Source of the DNA: Chloroflexota bacterium | GTDB lineage: Bacteria > Chloroflexota > Dehalococcoidia > JACVQG01 > JAHKAY01 | NCBI GenBank assembly: GCA_018825785.1 | Contig: JAHKAY010000014.1 | Location: forward strand, 1-45,845 | Reading direction: 5' to 3' | Length of the DNA stretch: 45,845 nucleotides | In this document: piece by piece, positions 15,485 through 25,727 of the stretch | How the letters are laid out: each line of letters begins with the position of its first letter | Numbering within the stretch: the first letter of the stretch is position 1 | Made by a program: the position numbers and the translations under genes | The notes under the pieces: generated by a model | What the model saw: the letters and a program-made list of their open reading frames with translations, nothing else | Told to the model about the DNA's origin: nothing | Databases searched by the model: none

Positions 15485-16101
15485 CTCAGCACCTCCAGGG
15501 CTGCTTCTAGGCACTTTTCTATCTCTTCTCGGGGGATGGCCCCTTCTCTCAGGACCAGGGGGGCCTTCCCCGTGAGGTCCACAATCGTGGACTCCCTGCC
15601 TCCGGGAGTGGGACCGCCTTCCAGCACCAGGTCTATCTTTTCCCCCATCTGTCCTCTTACCTCTTCGGCTGTCCGGGCGGGGGGGTGGCCGGAGAGGTTG
15701 GCACTGGTCCCGGTGATAGGAGCGCCCAGGCCCTCTATCAGGGCCAGAGGGGTGGGGTGATGGGGCTGCCTCACCGCCACCTTGCCCGAGCCCGCCGTAA
15801 CCAGCTCCGGCACTGCCTCAAGGGCCACCAGCACCAGGGTGAGGGCCCCCGGCCAGAACCTTTCGGCCAGGGCCACGGCCTGAGGTGGCAGAAAGGCGAG
15901 CCCTGAGACCTGGTCCAGGCCCCCCACAAGGACGGGCAGGGGCTGATGGCGGGAGCGGCCCTTGAGCTCAAAGACCCTCTCCACCGCCCTGGGGAGGAAA
16001 ATATTTGCCCCCAGGCCATAAACCGTATCGGTGGGGAAAGCCACCACCCCCCCCCGCCTCAGCACCTCTATAGCCCTCGCTATCTCCTGAGGCAGCTCCA
16101 T
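15481..16101 (-). CDS. tsaC: L-threonylcarbamoyladenylate synthase (Sua5/TsaC/YrdC family)
   Basis: Makes threonylcarbamoyl-AMP from threonine, bicarbonate and ATP for the t6A37 modification of ANN-decoding tRNAs. Family motifs are clear: GGVVAFPTDTVYGLGANIF, then KGRSRHQPLPVLV, FWPGALTLVL, and PITGTSANLSGHPPART near residues 140-165. The 206-aa length from ATG 16101 is that of a YrdC-domain-only TsaC (no Sua5 C-terminal domain). AAGGAT lies upstream of this ATG; a longer reading frame to 16155 lacks support. It is the first gene of the operon, and a minus-strand -10 TATACT lies at 16123-16128. Confidence 0.93.
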   Translation of the reverse strand: MELPQEIARAIEVLRRGGVVAFPTDTVYGLGANIFLPRAVERVFELKGRSRHQPLPVLVGGLDQVSGLAFLPPQAVALAERFWPGALTLVLVALEAVPELVTAGSGKVAVRQPHHPTPLALIEGLGAPITGTSANLSGHPPARTAEEVRGQMGEKIDLVLEGGPTPGGRESTIVDLTGKAPLVLREGAIPREEIEKCLEAALEVLR

Positions 16102-16122
16102 AATCCTTAATCCTTGGCGCAG

Positions 16123-16128
16123 AGTATA
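16123..16128 (-). promoter_or_regulatory. -10 element for the sua5-rpiB-ilvD-ilvB operon
   Basis: TATACT on the minus strand, 21 bases before the sua5 ATG, with no good -35. It is one of two divergent promoters in the 94-bp gap to guaA. Confidence 0.4.
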
Positions 16129-16159
16129 GCACAATGTTATGGCGGATGCACCCATTCCC

Positions 16160-16189
16160 TTGACCCCCGCTCTTGCCAGGTGTTAAATT
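16160..16189 (+). promoter_or_regulatory. guaA promoter giving a leaderless or nearly leaderless mRNA
   Basis: TTGACC (16160-16165), an 18-bp spacer and TAAATT (16184-16189). Only six bases separate the -10 from the guaA ATG at 16196, so transcription should begin at or very near the start codon. Confidence 0.5.
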
Positions 16190-16195
16190 GAAGGC

Positions 16196-17833
16196 ATGAA
16201 GAGGATAGCTACCACCGGGGATATTGAGGTCTCCACCTACCTGGAGATTGCTAAGGAGAAGGCGGGGGAAAAGCCCCTGCCGGAGGTAGAGCGACCTATC
16301 CGGGAAGGGGTGGTGGTAATTGACTTCGGCTCCCAGTATAGCCTGCTCATTGCCCGGAGGGTGCGGGAGCTTCAGGTCTACTGCGAGCTGGTCCCCTATG
16401 ATGCCCCCTATGAGCGAATAGCCAACCTGCGCCCCCGGGGCTTTATCCTCTCGGGGGGCCCGGCCTCGGTCTATGAGCCCGGCGCGCCTATGGCTCCCGG
16501 CTATGTCTTTGAGAGCCGGCTGCCCGTCCTGGGCATCTGCTACGGGATGCAGGTTCTCACCCACCAGCTGGGGGGCAAGGTGGTCCCGGGACAGAGGCAG
16601 GAATATGGCCATGCCCTCCTCCATCTGGGGGCCGATTCTCCCCTCTTCGCTGGCCTGCCCTCACCCATGACGGTGTGGATGAGCCATGCTGATCTAATCG
16701 GGGAGATGCCCTCTGGATTCAAGAGCCTGGCCTATACCGAAAACTCCCCTATTGCTGTCATGGGCAATGAGCAGGGGGTCTTTGGCCTCCAGTTCCATCC
16801 TGAGGTGGTCCATACCCCCTACGGAAAGGAAGTCCTGCGCAATTTTCTCTACCGGGTCTGCGGCTGCGGGGGGAACTGGACCCCGGGCAATTTCATCGCC
16901 GAGAGCATCGCCCGCATCCGGGAGCAGGTGGGAGAGGGGAGTGTCATCTGCGCCCTCTCCGGGGGGGTGGACTCCTCGGTGGTGGCCACCCTTATCCACC
17001 GGGCGGTGGGCGACCAGCTCACCTGCATCTTCGTCAACAATGGCCTCCTCCGCCTCCAGGAGCCGGAGCGCACCCTCAACACCTTCCAGAAGAACCTGGG
17101 GATGAACATCCGCTACGTGGACGCCACGGAGAGGTTCCTTGAGCGCCTGGAGGGCATCACCGACCCGGAGCAGAAGCGGCGGGCGGTGGGGGAGGAGTTC
17201 ATCCGGGTCTTTGAGGAGGAGGCGGCCAATATAGGGCAGGTGGAGTTCCTGGGGCAGGGGACCCTCTACCCCGATGTCATAGAGTCCTCCAGCCCGGATA
17301 GCCGGGCCTCGGCCCGCATCAAGACCCACCATAATGTGGGGGGGCTTCCCAGCCGGATGAGCCTCAAGCTGCTGGAGCCCCTCAGGTATGTCTTCAAGGA
17401 CGAGGTGAGGGAGGTGGGGATGGCCCTGGGGCTGCCCGAGGAGATGGTGTGGCGCCAGCCCTTCCCCGGGCCGGGCCTGGCCATCCGTATCATCGGCGGG
17501 GTGAGCAGGGAGAAGCTGGACATCCTGCGGGCCGCCGACTGGATTGTGATGAACGAGATAAAGAAGGCCAAGCTCTACCGCCAGCTCTGGCAGAGCTTTG
17601 CCATTCTCACCGATGCCCGCAGCGTGGGCGTGATGGGCGACCACCGCACCTATGGCTATGTGGTCGCGTTGAGGGCTGTCACCAGCGAGGATGCCATGAC
17701 CGCCGACTGGGCCCGGCTGCCCTACGACCTCCTGGCCCGCATATCCGCCCGCATCGTCAACGAGGTCCCTGGCGTCAACCGGGTGGTCTATGATGTTACC
17801 TCCAAGCCCCCCGCCACCATTGAGTGGGAGTAA
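16196..17833 (+). CDS. guaA: GMP synthase (glutamine-hydrolysing)
   Basis: Converts XMP to GMP using glutamine and ATP. The 545 aa comprise a class I glutamine amidotransferase domain (Cys 115 in GICYGMQ; His 201 and Glu 203 in FHPEV), an ATP-pyrophosphatase domain with the P loop SGGVDS (255-260), and the C-terminal dimerisation domain ending KPPATIEWE. An N-terminal extension of about 35 residues precedes the first amidotransferase strand ([11 protein letters not shown]). The ATG sits six bases after a -10 element. The following RM gene begins right at its end. Confidence 0.97.
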   Translation: MKRIATTGDIEVSTYLEIAKEKAGEKPLPEVERPIREGVVVIDFGSQYSLLIARRVRELQVYCELVPYDAPYERIANLRPRGFILSGGPASVYEPGAPMAPGYVFESRLPVLGICYGMQVLTHQLGGKVVPGQRQEYGHALLHLGADSPLFAGLPSPMTVWMSHADLIGEMPSGFKSLAYTENSPIAVMGNEQGVFGLQFHPEVVHTPYGKEVLRNFLYRVCGCGGNWTPGNFIAESIARIREQVGEGSVICALSGGVDSSVVATLIHRAVGDQLTCIFVNNGLLRLQEPERTLNTFQKNLGMNIRYVDATERFLERLEGITDPEQKRRAVGEEFIRVFEEEAANIGQVEFLGQGTLYPDVIESSSPDSRASARIKTHHNVGGLPSRMSLKLLEPLRYVFKDEVREVGMALGLPEEMVWRQPFPGPGLAIRIIGGVSREKLDILRAADWIVMNEIKKAKLYRQLWQSFAILTDARSVGVMGDHRTYGYVVALRAVTSEDAMTADWARLPYDLLARISARIVNEVPGVNRVVYDVTSKPPATIEWE

Positions 17834-17844
17834 CTCCGGCTACC

Positions 17845-18702
17845 ATGATTCTTCCTTGCAGTCACGACCCCAATGCCACCAATCAAATAGAACCTGCGAT
17901 TGAGCTTCTGCAGCACTTGGATGCGAAGCACCCGGATATTCTTGTAGCCCACGGACTGATACCAGAGGACTATCACCCAAAGTTGGTTTTTCGATCCGCT
18001 GTTGAGAGCATCAGGGGGACCTACATCGCCTCGTCACTCACTCAAAGGCAAGGCCTTGTAGGACGTGTTCTTGAAAGAATGAGGCAAGGTGGTTCAATTG
18101 TCGAATACCAGCCGCAAGGGCCGCACGAGAGATTTGATTTCCAGGTTATGATGGCAAAGAAGCCGAAGGAGATGGCCGCCGTAGAGGTGAAGGGTGGAGA
18201 AGGTAACAGCATAAATATATCTGACAGACCCCTTTGGTGTAACGAGTTCATCCTGTGGTGCCACCTTGATGGAGCTATTGTTAATCAGCCGTCTCACGGA
18301 GCGGCCGCCATCATTTTCAACAGAGTGTCAAGCGAAATGGTCAAACGTGGCAAACATGTTGATGCTATAATATTCAAAGACAGTCGGTGCAATACTTCGC
18401 TTCGCGTTTGTCCCAAGTACCAAGGTAAAACGCCTTCCACAGAACTCGGCGTTGCTCCAGACATTTTTCTCTTGCCGCAAACAATGCCATCAAAGGAAGA
18501 TCCAAATCCTCCCCCTCACAACCTGGACAGCCTCCGCCTGCCTGCGAGAATCCTTGAAGCGCACGGCGTAACCTCAAGCCGTCTTGAGGACCACGTATGG
18601 CAGGTCACTATTGGTTTGACCCAGGGCGAGACACGCACGTTAAGAGAAACTAAAATCTTTCACAAAGGCCACCTACTTGAAGTTAGGAGAACCGCAAGGT
18701 AG
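17845..18702 (+). CDS. Putative PD-(D/E)xK restriction endonuclease of an RM pair
   Basis: This 285-aa protein is not a family I can name. It has the signature order of a PD-(D/E)xK nuclease: an acidic helix (VFRSAVESIRG), Asp 98 in ERFDFQVMM and Glu 114-x-Lys 116 in AAVEVKGGEGNS. Further on are GAAAIIFNRVSSEMVKRG and a two-cysteine segment (DSRCNTSLRVCPKY). It is followed 3 bp later by a DNA methyltransferase, which makes a restriction role likely. The frame is also open to a GTG at 17824 that overlaps the guaA stop; the ATG at 17845 is preferred but not certain. Base composition is clearly AT-richer than guaA and purD, a sign of horizontal acquisition. Confidence 0.65.
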   Translation: MILPCSHDPNATNQIEPAIELLQHLDAKHPDILVAHGLIPEDYHPKLVFRSAVESIRGTYIASSLTQRQGLVGRVLERMRQGGSIVEYQPQGPHERFDFQVMMAKKPKEMAAVEVKGGEGNSINISDRPLWCNEFILWCHLDGAIVNQPSHGAAAIIFNRVSSEMVKRGKHVDAIIFKDSRCNTSLRVCPKYQGKTPSTELGVAPDIFLLPQTMPSKEDPNPPPHNLDSLRLPARILEAHGVTSSRLEDHVWQVTIGLTQGETRTLRETKIFHKGHLLEVRRTAR

Positions 18703-18705
18703 GCC

Positions 18706-19863
18706 ATGGTACAAGGCGACCAACTAACACTATTTCAGGGGGACAGTCTTGAGTTAGATGTGAGCGTCTGGGCCGGCTCCTTCAATGCCAGGGAAAGCTC
18801 GATGCATCAATTGGCTCCCTATGTCGGGAAGCTTAAGTCGGGCATGGTTAGGGTATTAATAAGCCTATACTCTCAGCCCGGTGATATCGTTCTTGACCCG
18901 TTTTGCGGCTCTGGGGTCGTGCCTTTAGAGTCTGTACTGATGGGACGACATGCAGTAGCCAATGACCTCAGCCCATATGCGTATGTGATAACAAGAGGAA
19001 AGCTTTCCGCGCCGAAAAGCAAACATGATGCTCTGCGTCAAGCGGAGGAGGCTATTCAAGAAATCGAGCATCGCGCGCCTACTGTTGAGTGCAATAGTGC
19101 TCCCGATTGGGTCCGCAAGTTTTTCCATCCTCAAACGCTCAAAGAGGTTCTCGTGGGTTTTGATGTTCTGAGGGAACGTCAGGACTACTTCCTTATGGCC
19201 TGCCTCCTCGGCATCCTTCATCATGTTCGGCCGGGCTTCCTGTCCTACCCGGCAAGCCACCTGACTCCATACTTACGTGTCAAGAAGTACCCTCGCGAAC
19301 TATTCGCTCACATGTATTGCTACAGAGATCTAGGGTCAAGACTGTTAGCCAAAGTGGAACGAGCCTATCGGCAAACTATGTTTGCACCTCCTATGGAAGA
19401 GGTTTCATGGAAGGTTCTGCAAGAGAATGCCATGAATCTGTCGCTAGCCAGTGACTGTGTTGACGCTATCATTTCAAGCCCGCCATACTTTGGCGCGCTG
19501 GATTATGCAAGGGACAATAGGCTTAGACTTTGGTTTCTCGGTACTTCCGACTGGAAGCAATTGGACCGCTCTCTCACAGCTAACGACAAGGTCTATGTAC
19601 CTCAAATGGCAAAATCCTTAGCAGAAATGGGCAGGGTCTTAAGGACTGGGGGGCATTGTGTCCTTATACTGGGGGATGTTCAGCGTAATGGGGCTAGAAA
19701 GGATACGGCTAGTGTCATTTCGGAATTGGCTCTCGAAGTAAGTGAAGGTCAAATGGTTACGAAGTCCATTTATTCGGACGAGATACCCGACATTCGGCGC
19801 TCAAGGAGAGGAACAAGAACAACCAAATATGAGCGCATATTGGTGATGCAAAAGGCTGGGTGA
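18706..19863 (+). CDS. DNA methyltransferase (N4-cytosine/N6-adenine class, SPPY type)
   Basis: SAM-dependent DNA amino-methyltransferase of 385 aa. Motif I, DPFCGSG (64-70), is followed by the acidic end of the next strand (VANDLSPYAYVITR), and motif IV is SSPPY (257-261). The catalytic motif therefore follows the SAM motif, the reverse of the common beta-class order. The opening stretch HQLAPYVGKLKSGMVRVLI resembles the 'Y.GKL/F' start seen in this methylase group. AAGGT lies six bases before the ATG. It shares lower GC with the upstream nuclease-like gene, and together they form a compact RM unit between guaA and purD. Recognition sequence unknown. Confidence 0.88.
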   Translation: MVQGDQLTLFQGDSLELDVSVWAGSFNARESSMHQLAPYVGKLKSGMVRVLISLYSQPGDIVLDPFCGSGVVPLESVLMGRHAVANDLSPYAYVITRGKLSAPKSKHDALRQAEEAIQEIEHRAPTVECNSAPDWVRKFFHPQTLKEVLVGFDVLRERQDYFLMACLLGILHHVRPGFLSYPASHLTPYLRVKKYPRELFAHMYCYRDLGSRLLAKVERAYRQTMFAPPMEEVSWKVLQENAMNLSLASDCVDAIISSPPYFGALDYARDNRLRLWFLGTSDWKQLDRSLTANDKVYVPQMAKSLAEMGRVLRTGGHCVLILGDVQRNGARKDTASVISELALEVSEGQMVTKSIYSDEIPDIRRSRRGTRTTKYERILVMQKAG

Positions 19864-19869
19864 TTTGTT

Positions 19870-21645
<1,776 letters not shown>

Positions 21646-22953
21646 GTGATTGAGCGCTACTCCCGGCCGGAGATGAAGCGGGTCTGGTCGGAGGAGAACA
21701 AGTTCCAGAAGTGGCTCCGGGTGGAGGTCGCCGTCTGCCAGGCCTGGGCTGAGCTGGGGGCCATTCCCAAGGAGGCTGCCGATAAGATAGCCCGGGAGGC
21801 CCGCTTTGAGCTGAAGAGGATTGAAGCCCACCTCAAGGAGACCCACCACGATATGACCGCCTTTCTCCGCGCGGTGGGGGAAAGCCTGGGGGAAGAGGGG
21901 CGCTTTGTCCACTTCGGCCTCACCTCCTCCGATGTAATAGACACCGCCCTGGCCCTCCAGTTCCTGGAGGCGGCGGACCTCCTGGAAAGGGACCTGGGGC
22001 AGCTCCTAGAGGTGCTGGAGACCAGGGCCAGGGAGCATCAGGGAACCCTGATGATGGGCCGGACCCACGGGGTCCATGCCGAGCCTACTACCTTCGGCCT
22101 CAAGCTGGCCCTCTGGGCCCAGGAGGTCAAGCGCCACCGCCAACGCCTGGCCGAGGCCAGGAAGATGGTGGGGGTGGGCAAGGTATCGGGGACGGTGGGC
22201 ACCTATGCTACAGTCCCCCCGGAGGTGGAGGAGCTCGCCTGCCGCCGCCTGGGCCTGGAGCCCGACCCCATCTCCAACCAGATTGTCCAGAGAGACAGGC
22301 ATGCCCAGTTCATCACCACCCTGGCCCTCATCGGCTCCTCCCTGGAGAAGTTTGCCACGGAAGTCAGGTCCCTTCAGCGCACCGAGGTCCTGGAGGTGGA
22401 GGAGCCCTTTGAGCCCGGCCAGACGGGGTCCTCGGCCATGCCCCACAAGCGGAACCCGGAACTTTCAGAAAGGGTCTGCGGCCTGGCCCGGCTCCTCCGG
22501 GGCTTTGCCCTCACCGCCCTGGAGAACATCGCCCTCTGGCACGAAAGGGATATCAGCCATTCCTCCGCCGAGCGCATCATCTTCCCTGATTCCTCTCTGG
22601 CCCTGGACTACATGCTGGCTACCTTCACCTATGTGATGAAGGGGCTCCAGGTCTATCCCCAGAGGATGAAGGAGAACCTGGAGCGGACCCAGGGGGTCAT
22701 CTTCTCCCAGCGGGTCCTCCTGGCCCTGATTGAGAAGGGCCTGGACCGCCAGGAGGCATACCGGATTGTCCAGGAGAATGCCACAAGGGCCTGGAAGGAG
22801 GGGAGGCCCTTCCTGGAGCTCCTGAAAGGGGACAGGCGGGTGAAGCTCTCCTCTCGGGACCTGGAGGCCCTCTTTGACTACGGCTACTACACCCGGTATG
22901 TGGGCCAAGTCTTCCAGCGCCTGGGGCTGGCGGGGACGCCGGCCCGGGCCTGA
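21646..22953 (+). CDS. purB: Adenylosuccinate lyase
   Basis: Fumarase/aspartase-superfamily lyase acting twice in purine synthesis (SAICAR to AICAR, adenylosuccinate to AMP). The 435 aa carry the superfamily signature GSSAMPHKRNP and the conserved THHDMTAFLRAV, HFGLTSSDVIDTALALQ and GRTHGVHAEPTTFGLKLA blocks. The start is a GTG directly after the purDE stop, with AGGAGG six bases upstream. It is translationally close to purDE and purC. Confidence 0.97.
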   Translation: MIERYSRPEMKRVWSEENKFQKWLRVEVAVCQAWAELGAIPKEAADKIAREARFELKRIEAHLKETHHDMTAFLRAVGESLGEEGRFVHFGLTSSDVIDTALALQFLEAADLLERDLGQLLEVLETRAREHQGTLMMGRTHGVHAEPTTFGLKLALWAQEVKRHRQRLAEARKMVGVGKVSGTVGTYATVPPEVEELACRRLGLEPDPISNQIVQRDRHAQFITTLALIGSSLEKFATEVRSLQRTEVLEVEEPFEPGQTGSSAMPHKRNPELSERVCGLARLLRGFALTALENIALWHERDISHSSAERIIFPDSSLALDYMLATFTYVMKGLQVYPQRMKENLERTQGVIFSQRVLLALIEKGLDRQEAYRIVQENATRAWKEGRPFLELLKGDRRVKLSSRDLEALFDYGYYTRYVGQVFQRLGLAGTPARA

Positions 22954-22965
22954 ACGGTTGCTCCA

Positions 22966-23862
22966 TTGTCCACCCTCCTGAAGGTTGACCTTCCCCTGCC
23001 CCTCTTTCACCGGGGGAAGGTGCGGGACAACTACGACCTGGGGGACCGGCTGCTCATGGTGGCCTCGGACCGCATCTCGGCCTTTGATGTGGTCCTGCCC
23101 AATGCCATCCCGGACAAGGGCAAGGTCCTCACCCAGCTCTCGGCCTTCTGGTTTGAGAAGACAAGCCGCATCATCCCCAACCACCTCATCGCCCTGCTCC
23201 AGGCACCGGAACAGCTAAAGGGCCTGGTCCCCGGAAAGAAGCCTCCCCTCTATCTCCTGGGCCGCTCCATGCTGGTGAAGAAGGCAGAGAGGCTGGCCGT
23301 GGAGTGCGTGGTGCGGGGCTATATCTCCGGCTCGGCCTGGGCGGAGTATTCCAGGGAGGGGAAGGTGTCCGGCCAGGCCCTTCCCCCGGGCCTGAAAGAG
23401 AGCGAAAGACTGCCCCAGCTCCTCTTTACCCCCACCACCAAGGAAGAAAAGGGGCATGACCGGCCCATCACCCCCCAGGAAATATCCAGGAGCCTGGGCC
23501 CGGCCCTGGCGCGGGAGGTGGAGGAGAAGAGCCTTGCCCTCTACTCCCTGGCCCACCAGTATGCCCTGGAGCGGGGCATCATCATCGCCGATGCCAAGAT
23601 GGAGTTTGGCCTCCTGGGAGGGAGGCTCATCCTGATAGACGAGCTCTTCACCCCCGATTCCAGCCGCTTCTGGGACCGGGCGCGCTATTCCCCCGGGGGG
23701 CCCCAGCCCAGCTATGATAAGCAGCCTGTCAGGGACTGGCTAGTGAGTTCGGGGTGGAACCAGGAACCCCCAGCCCCCGCCCTCCCCGACTGGCTCATTA
23801 AGGAGACCTCGGAATGCTACCGGGAGGTCTACAAGAAGCTTACTGGAAAGGAGCTCATCTGA
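22966..23862 (+). CDS. purC: SAICAR synthase
   Basis: ATP-dependent ligase joining aspartate to CAIR. The 298-aa length is that of the longer PurC type (yeast/Chloroflexota-like) rather than the ~237-aa form. Signatures: HRGKVRDNYDLGDRLLMVASDRISAFD, ECVVRGYISGSAWAEY, and LIDELFTPDSSRFW near the C-terminus. The start is a TTG 12 bp after the purB stop with a weak ribosome-binding site; no better start lies nearby. Confidence 0.96.
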   Translation: MSTLLKVDLPLPLFHRGKVRDNYDLGDRLLMVASDRISAFDVVLPNAIPDKGKVLTQLSAFWFEKTSRIIPNHLIALLQAPEQLKGLVPGKKPPLYLLGRSMLVKKAERLAVECVVRGYISGSAWAEYSREGKVSGQALPPGLKESERLPQLLFTPTTKEEKGHDRPITPQEISRSLGPALAREVEEKSLALYSLAHQYALERGIIIADAKMEFGLLGGRLILIDELFTPDSSRFWDRARYSPGGPQPSYDKQPVRDWLVSSGWNQEPPAPALPDWLIKETSECYREVYKKLTGKELI

Positions 23863-23864
23863 AG

Positions 23865-24122
23865 TTGTTTGTGGCTAAGGTGTACATAACGCTGAAGCCC
23901 ACGGTGAATGACCCCCAGGGGCTAACCATCAAGGGGGGGCTGGAAGTGCTGGGCTTCTCCTCGGTGAGGAAGGTGAGGGCAGGGAAATACCTGGAAATAT
24001 GGCTGGACGGGGGGAGCAAAGAGAGGGCGAGGAAAGAGGTGGAGGAGATGTGCCGCCAGCTTCTGGCCAACCCTGTCATTGAGAACTACCGTTTTGAGCT
24101 GGAGGAGACCCCGGCTGTTTGA
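23865..24122 (+). CDS. purS: PurS subunit of FGAM synthase
   Basis: Small (85 aa) dimeric PurS protein that bridges PurL and PurQ in the three-part formylglycinamidine ribonucleotide synthetase. It begins FVAKVYITLKPTVNDPQGLTI and ends ENYRFELEE, both typical. I chose the TTG at 23865 (2 bp after the purC stop; AAAGGAG about 11 bases upstream) because the family starts just before this strand; the open frame extends further back inside purC. Neither PurL nor PurQ is in the window. The TTGACA of the next promoter overlaps its stop codon. Confidence 0.9.
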   Translation: MFVAKVYITLKPTVNDPQGLTIKGGLEVLGFSSVRKVRAGKYLEIWLDGGSKERARKEVEEMCRQLLANPVIENYRFELEETPAV

Positions 24123-24147
24123 CAGGAAGCAGCCCAGGGGTTATATT
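24119..24147 (+). promoter_or_regulatory. Strong ilvN-leu operon promoter, leaderless type
   Basis: Perfect TTGACA (24119-24124), a 17-bp spacer and TATATT (24142-24147), then only eight bases to the ilvN ATG at 24156. There is no T-box, leader peptide or attenuator between promoter and gene. Confidence 0.72.
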
Positions 24148-24155
24148 TACGCCAA

Positions 24156-24689
24156 ATGGGGGAGAGGCGTATCCTGGTGGCCCTGGTGGAGGACCGGCCT
24201 GGGGTGCTGAGCCGGGTGGCCAGCCTTTTCCGCCGCCGGGGCTTCAATATAGAGAGCATAGCGGTGGGCCACACCGAGCAGCCGGGCCTATCCCGGATGA
24301 CCATTGTGGTGGGTGGGGAGGAGGCGGAGGTGGAGCAGGTAAGGAAGCAGCTGGAGAAGCTGGTGGATGTGGTCAAGGTCTTTGATGTCTCCGGCGCCAG
24401 CAGCGTATCCCGGGAGCTGGCCCTCATCAAGGTCAAGGCCACCCCCCAGAACCGCAGCGAGATAATGCAGATAGTGGACATCTTCCGGGCCAATATCGTG
24501 GATGTGGCCCCCGATTCCCTGATTGTGGAGGCCACCGGGGACGAGGGCAAGCTGGAGTCTCTGACTAACCTCCTGCGGGGCTTTACTATTAAGGAGCTGG
24601 CCCGCACCGGGTGCATAGCTATGTCCCGGGGCCTCCAGGAGAAGAAGAAAAGCCCTCCAGACATTGCAGACAACCCCCCTCTGGGGTAA
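24156..24689 (+). CDS. ilvN: Acetolactate synthase, small (regulatory) subunit
   Basis: ACT-domain regulatory subunit that activates IlvB and confers valine feedback inhibition. The 177 aa include the N-terminal ACT domain ([35 protein letters not shown]) and the C-terminal ALS_ss_C domain ([29 protein letters not shown]). The C-terminal tail is Lys/Pro-rich. It begins eight bases after a -10 element with no Shine-Dalgarno, consistent with a leaderless message. Unusually, its partner ilvB is about 11 kb away on the opposite strand. Confidence 0.95.
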   Translation: MGERRILVALVEDRPGVLSRVASLFRRRGFNIESIAVGHTEQPGLSRMTIVVGGEEAEVEQVRKQLEKLVDVVKVFDVSGASSVSRELALIKVKATPQNRSEIMQIVDIFRANIVDVAPDSLIVEATGDEGKLESLTNLLRGFTIKELARTGCIAMSRGLQEKKKSPPDIADNPPLG

Positions 24690-24717
24690 GACCGCAAATA
24701 AGACCAGGAGGAAGACT

Positions 24718-25710
24718 ATGGCTAAAGTCTATTATGACCAGGATGCTGACCTGGGGCTACTCAAGGGCAAGACGGTGGGGGTGGTGGGCTTCGGCAGCCA
24801 GGGCCATGCCCATGCCCAGAACCTGAGGGATAGCGGCATTCAGGTCCTGGTGGCGGAGGTCCGCGGGAGCCCGGGTTGGAAGAAAGCCGAGGAAGCGAAA
24901 TTCGAGCCTGCCCCTGCCGCAGAGGTGGCCGCCAAGTCGGATGTGCTGGCCATGCTGGTCTCGGACCATCTCCAGAGGGAGGTCTATTTCAACGCTGTGG
25001 AGAAGGGGCTGGCCAAGGGTAAGGCCCTCCTCTTCGCCCACGGCTTCAATATCCATTTCCACCAGATTGTCCCGCCCCCGCAGGTGGACGTGATTATGGT
25101 GGCCCCCAAGGCCCCAGGCCCCCGCGTGCGCCAGCTTTTCACCCAGGGCATAGGCGTCCCCGCCCTGGTGGCAGTGCAGCAGGACGCCTCGGGGAAGGCC
25201 AAAGGCATAGCCCTGGCCTATGCCCGGGGCATCGGCTGCACCAAGGCTGGGGTCATTGAGACCACCTTCGCTGAGGAGACGGAGACCGACCTCTTTGGGG
25301 AGCAGACCGTCCTCTGCGGTGGGGTCTCGGCCCTAGTCAAGGCGGGCTTTGAGACCCTGGTGGAGGCGGGCTATCAGCCCGAGATTGCCTATTTTGAGTG
25401 CCTCCATGAGTTGAAGCTCATTACGGACCTAATACAGCAGGGGGGCCTCTCCTACATGAGGGCCTCGGTAAGCGATACGGCGGAGTATGGCGATTACAGC
25501 CGGGGTCCCCGGGTGATAGATGCTCGGGTGAAGGAGACCATGAAGCAGATTCTGAAGGAGGTGCAGGAAGGCACCTTTGCCCGGGAATGGATTACGGAGA
25601 ACCAGGCAGGCCAGCCCAGCTTTACTGCCCACCGGCGGCGGGAGCAGGCCCACCTCATAGAGCAGGTTGGTGCCCGCCTCCGGGCCATGATGCCCTGGCT
25701 TAAGGCCTGA
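24718..25710 (+). CDS. ilvC: Ketol-acid reductoisomerase (class I)
   Basis: NAD(P)H-dependent enzyme that isomerises and reduces acetolactate or acetohydroxybutyrate. The 330-aa length is that of class I KARI. It has the Rossmann motif [17 protein letters not shown] and the KARI domain blocks [32 protein letters not shown] and [17 protein letters not shown] 24718 is preceded by AGGAGGA and gives the family start [11 protein letters not shown]; the open frame reaches further back over the end of ilvN without meaning. Co-substrate preference was not decided from the sequence. Confidence 0.97.
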   Translation: MAKVYYDQDADLGLLKGKTVGVVGFGSQGHAHAQNLRDSGIQVLVAEVRGSPGWKKAEEAKFEPAPAAEVAAKSDVLAMLVSDHLQREVYFNAVEKGLAKGKALLFAHGFNIHFHQIVPPPQVDVIMVAPKAPGPRVRQLFTQGIGVPALVAVQQDASGKAKGIALAYARGIGCTKAGVIETTFAEETETDLFGEQTVLCGGVSALVKAGFETLVEAGYQPEIAYFECLHELKLITDLIQQGGLSYMRASVSDTAEYGDYSRGPRVIDARVKETMKQILKEVQEGTFAREWITENQAGQPSFTAHRRREQAHLIEQVGARLRAMMPWLKA

Positions 25711-25727
25711 CCTGAGAGGGGTTTCCA

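Noticed and set aside
17824-17844. GTG start for the nuclease-like gene overlapping guaA
   Set aside because: It cannot be excluded, but the seven added residues show no support. The ATG at 17845 was preferred.
24123-24155. T-box or attenuator for the ilv-leu operon
   Set aside because: Only 33 bp separate purS from ilvN, and the promoter leaves no room for a leader.
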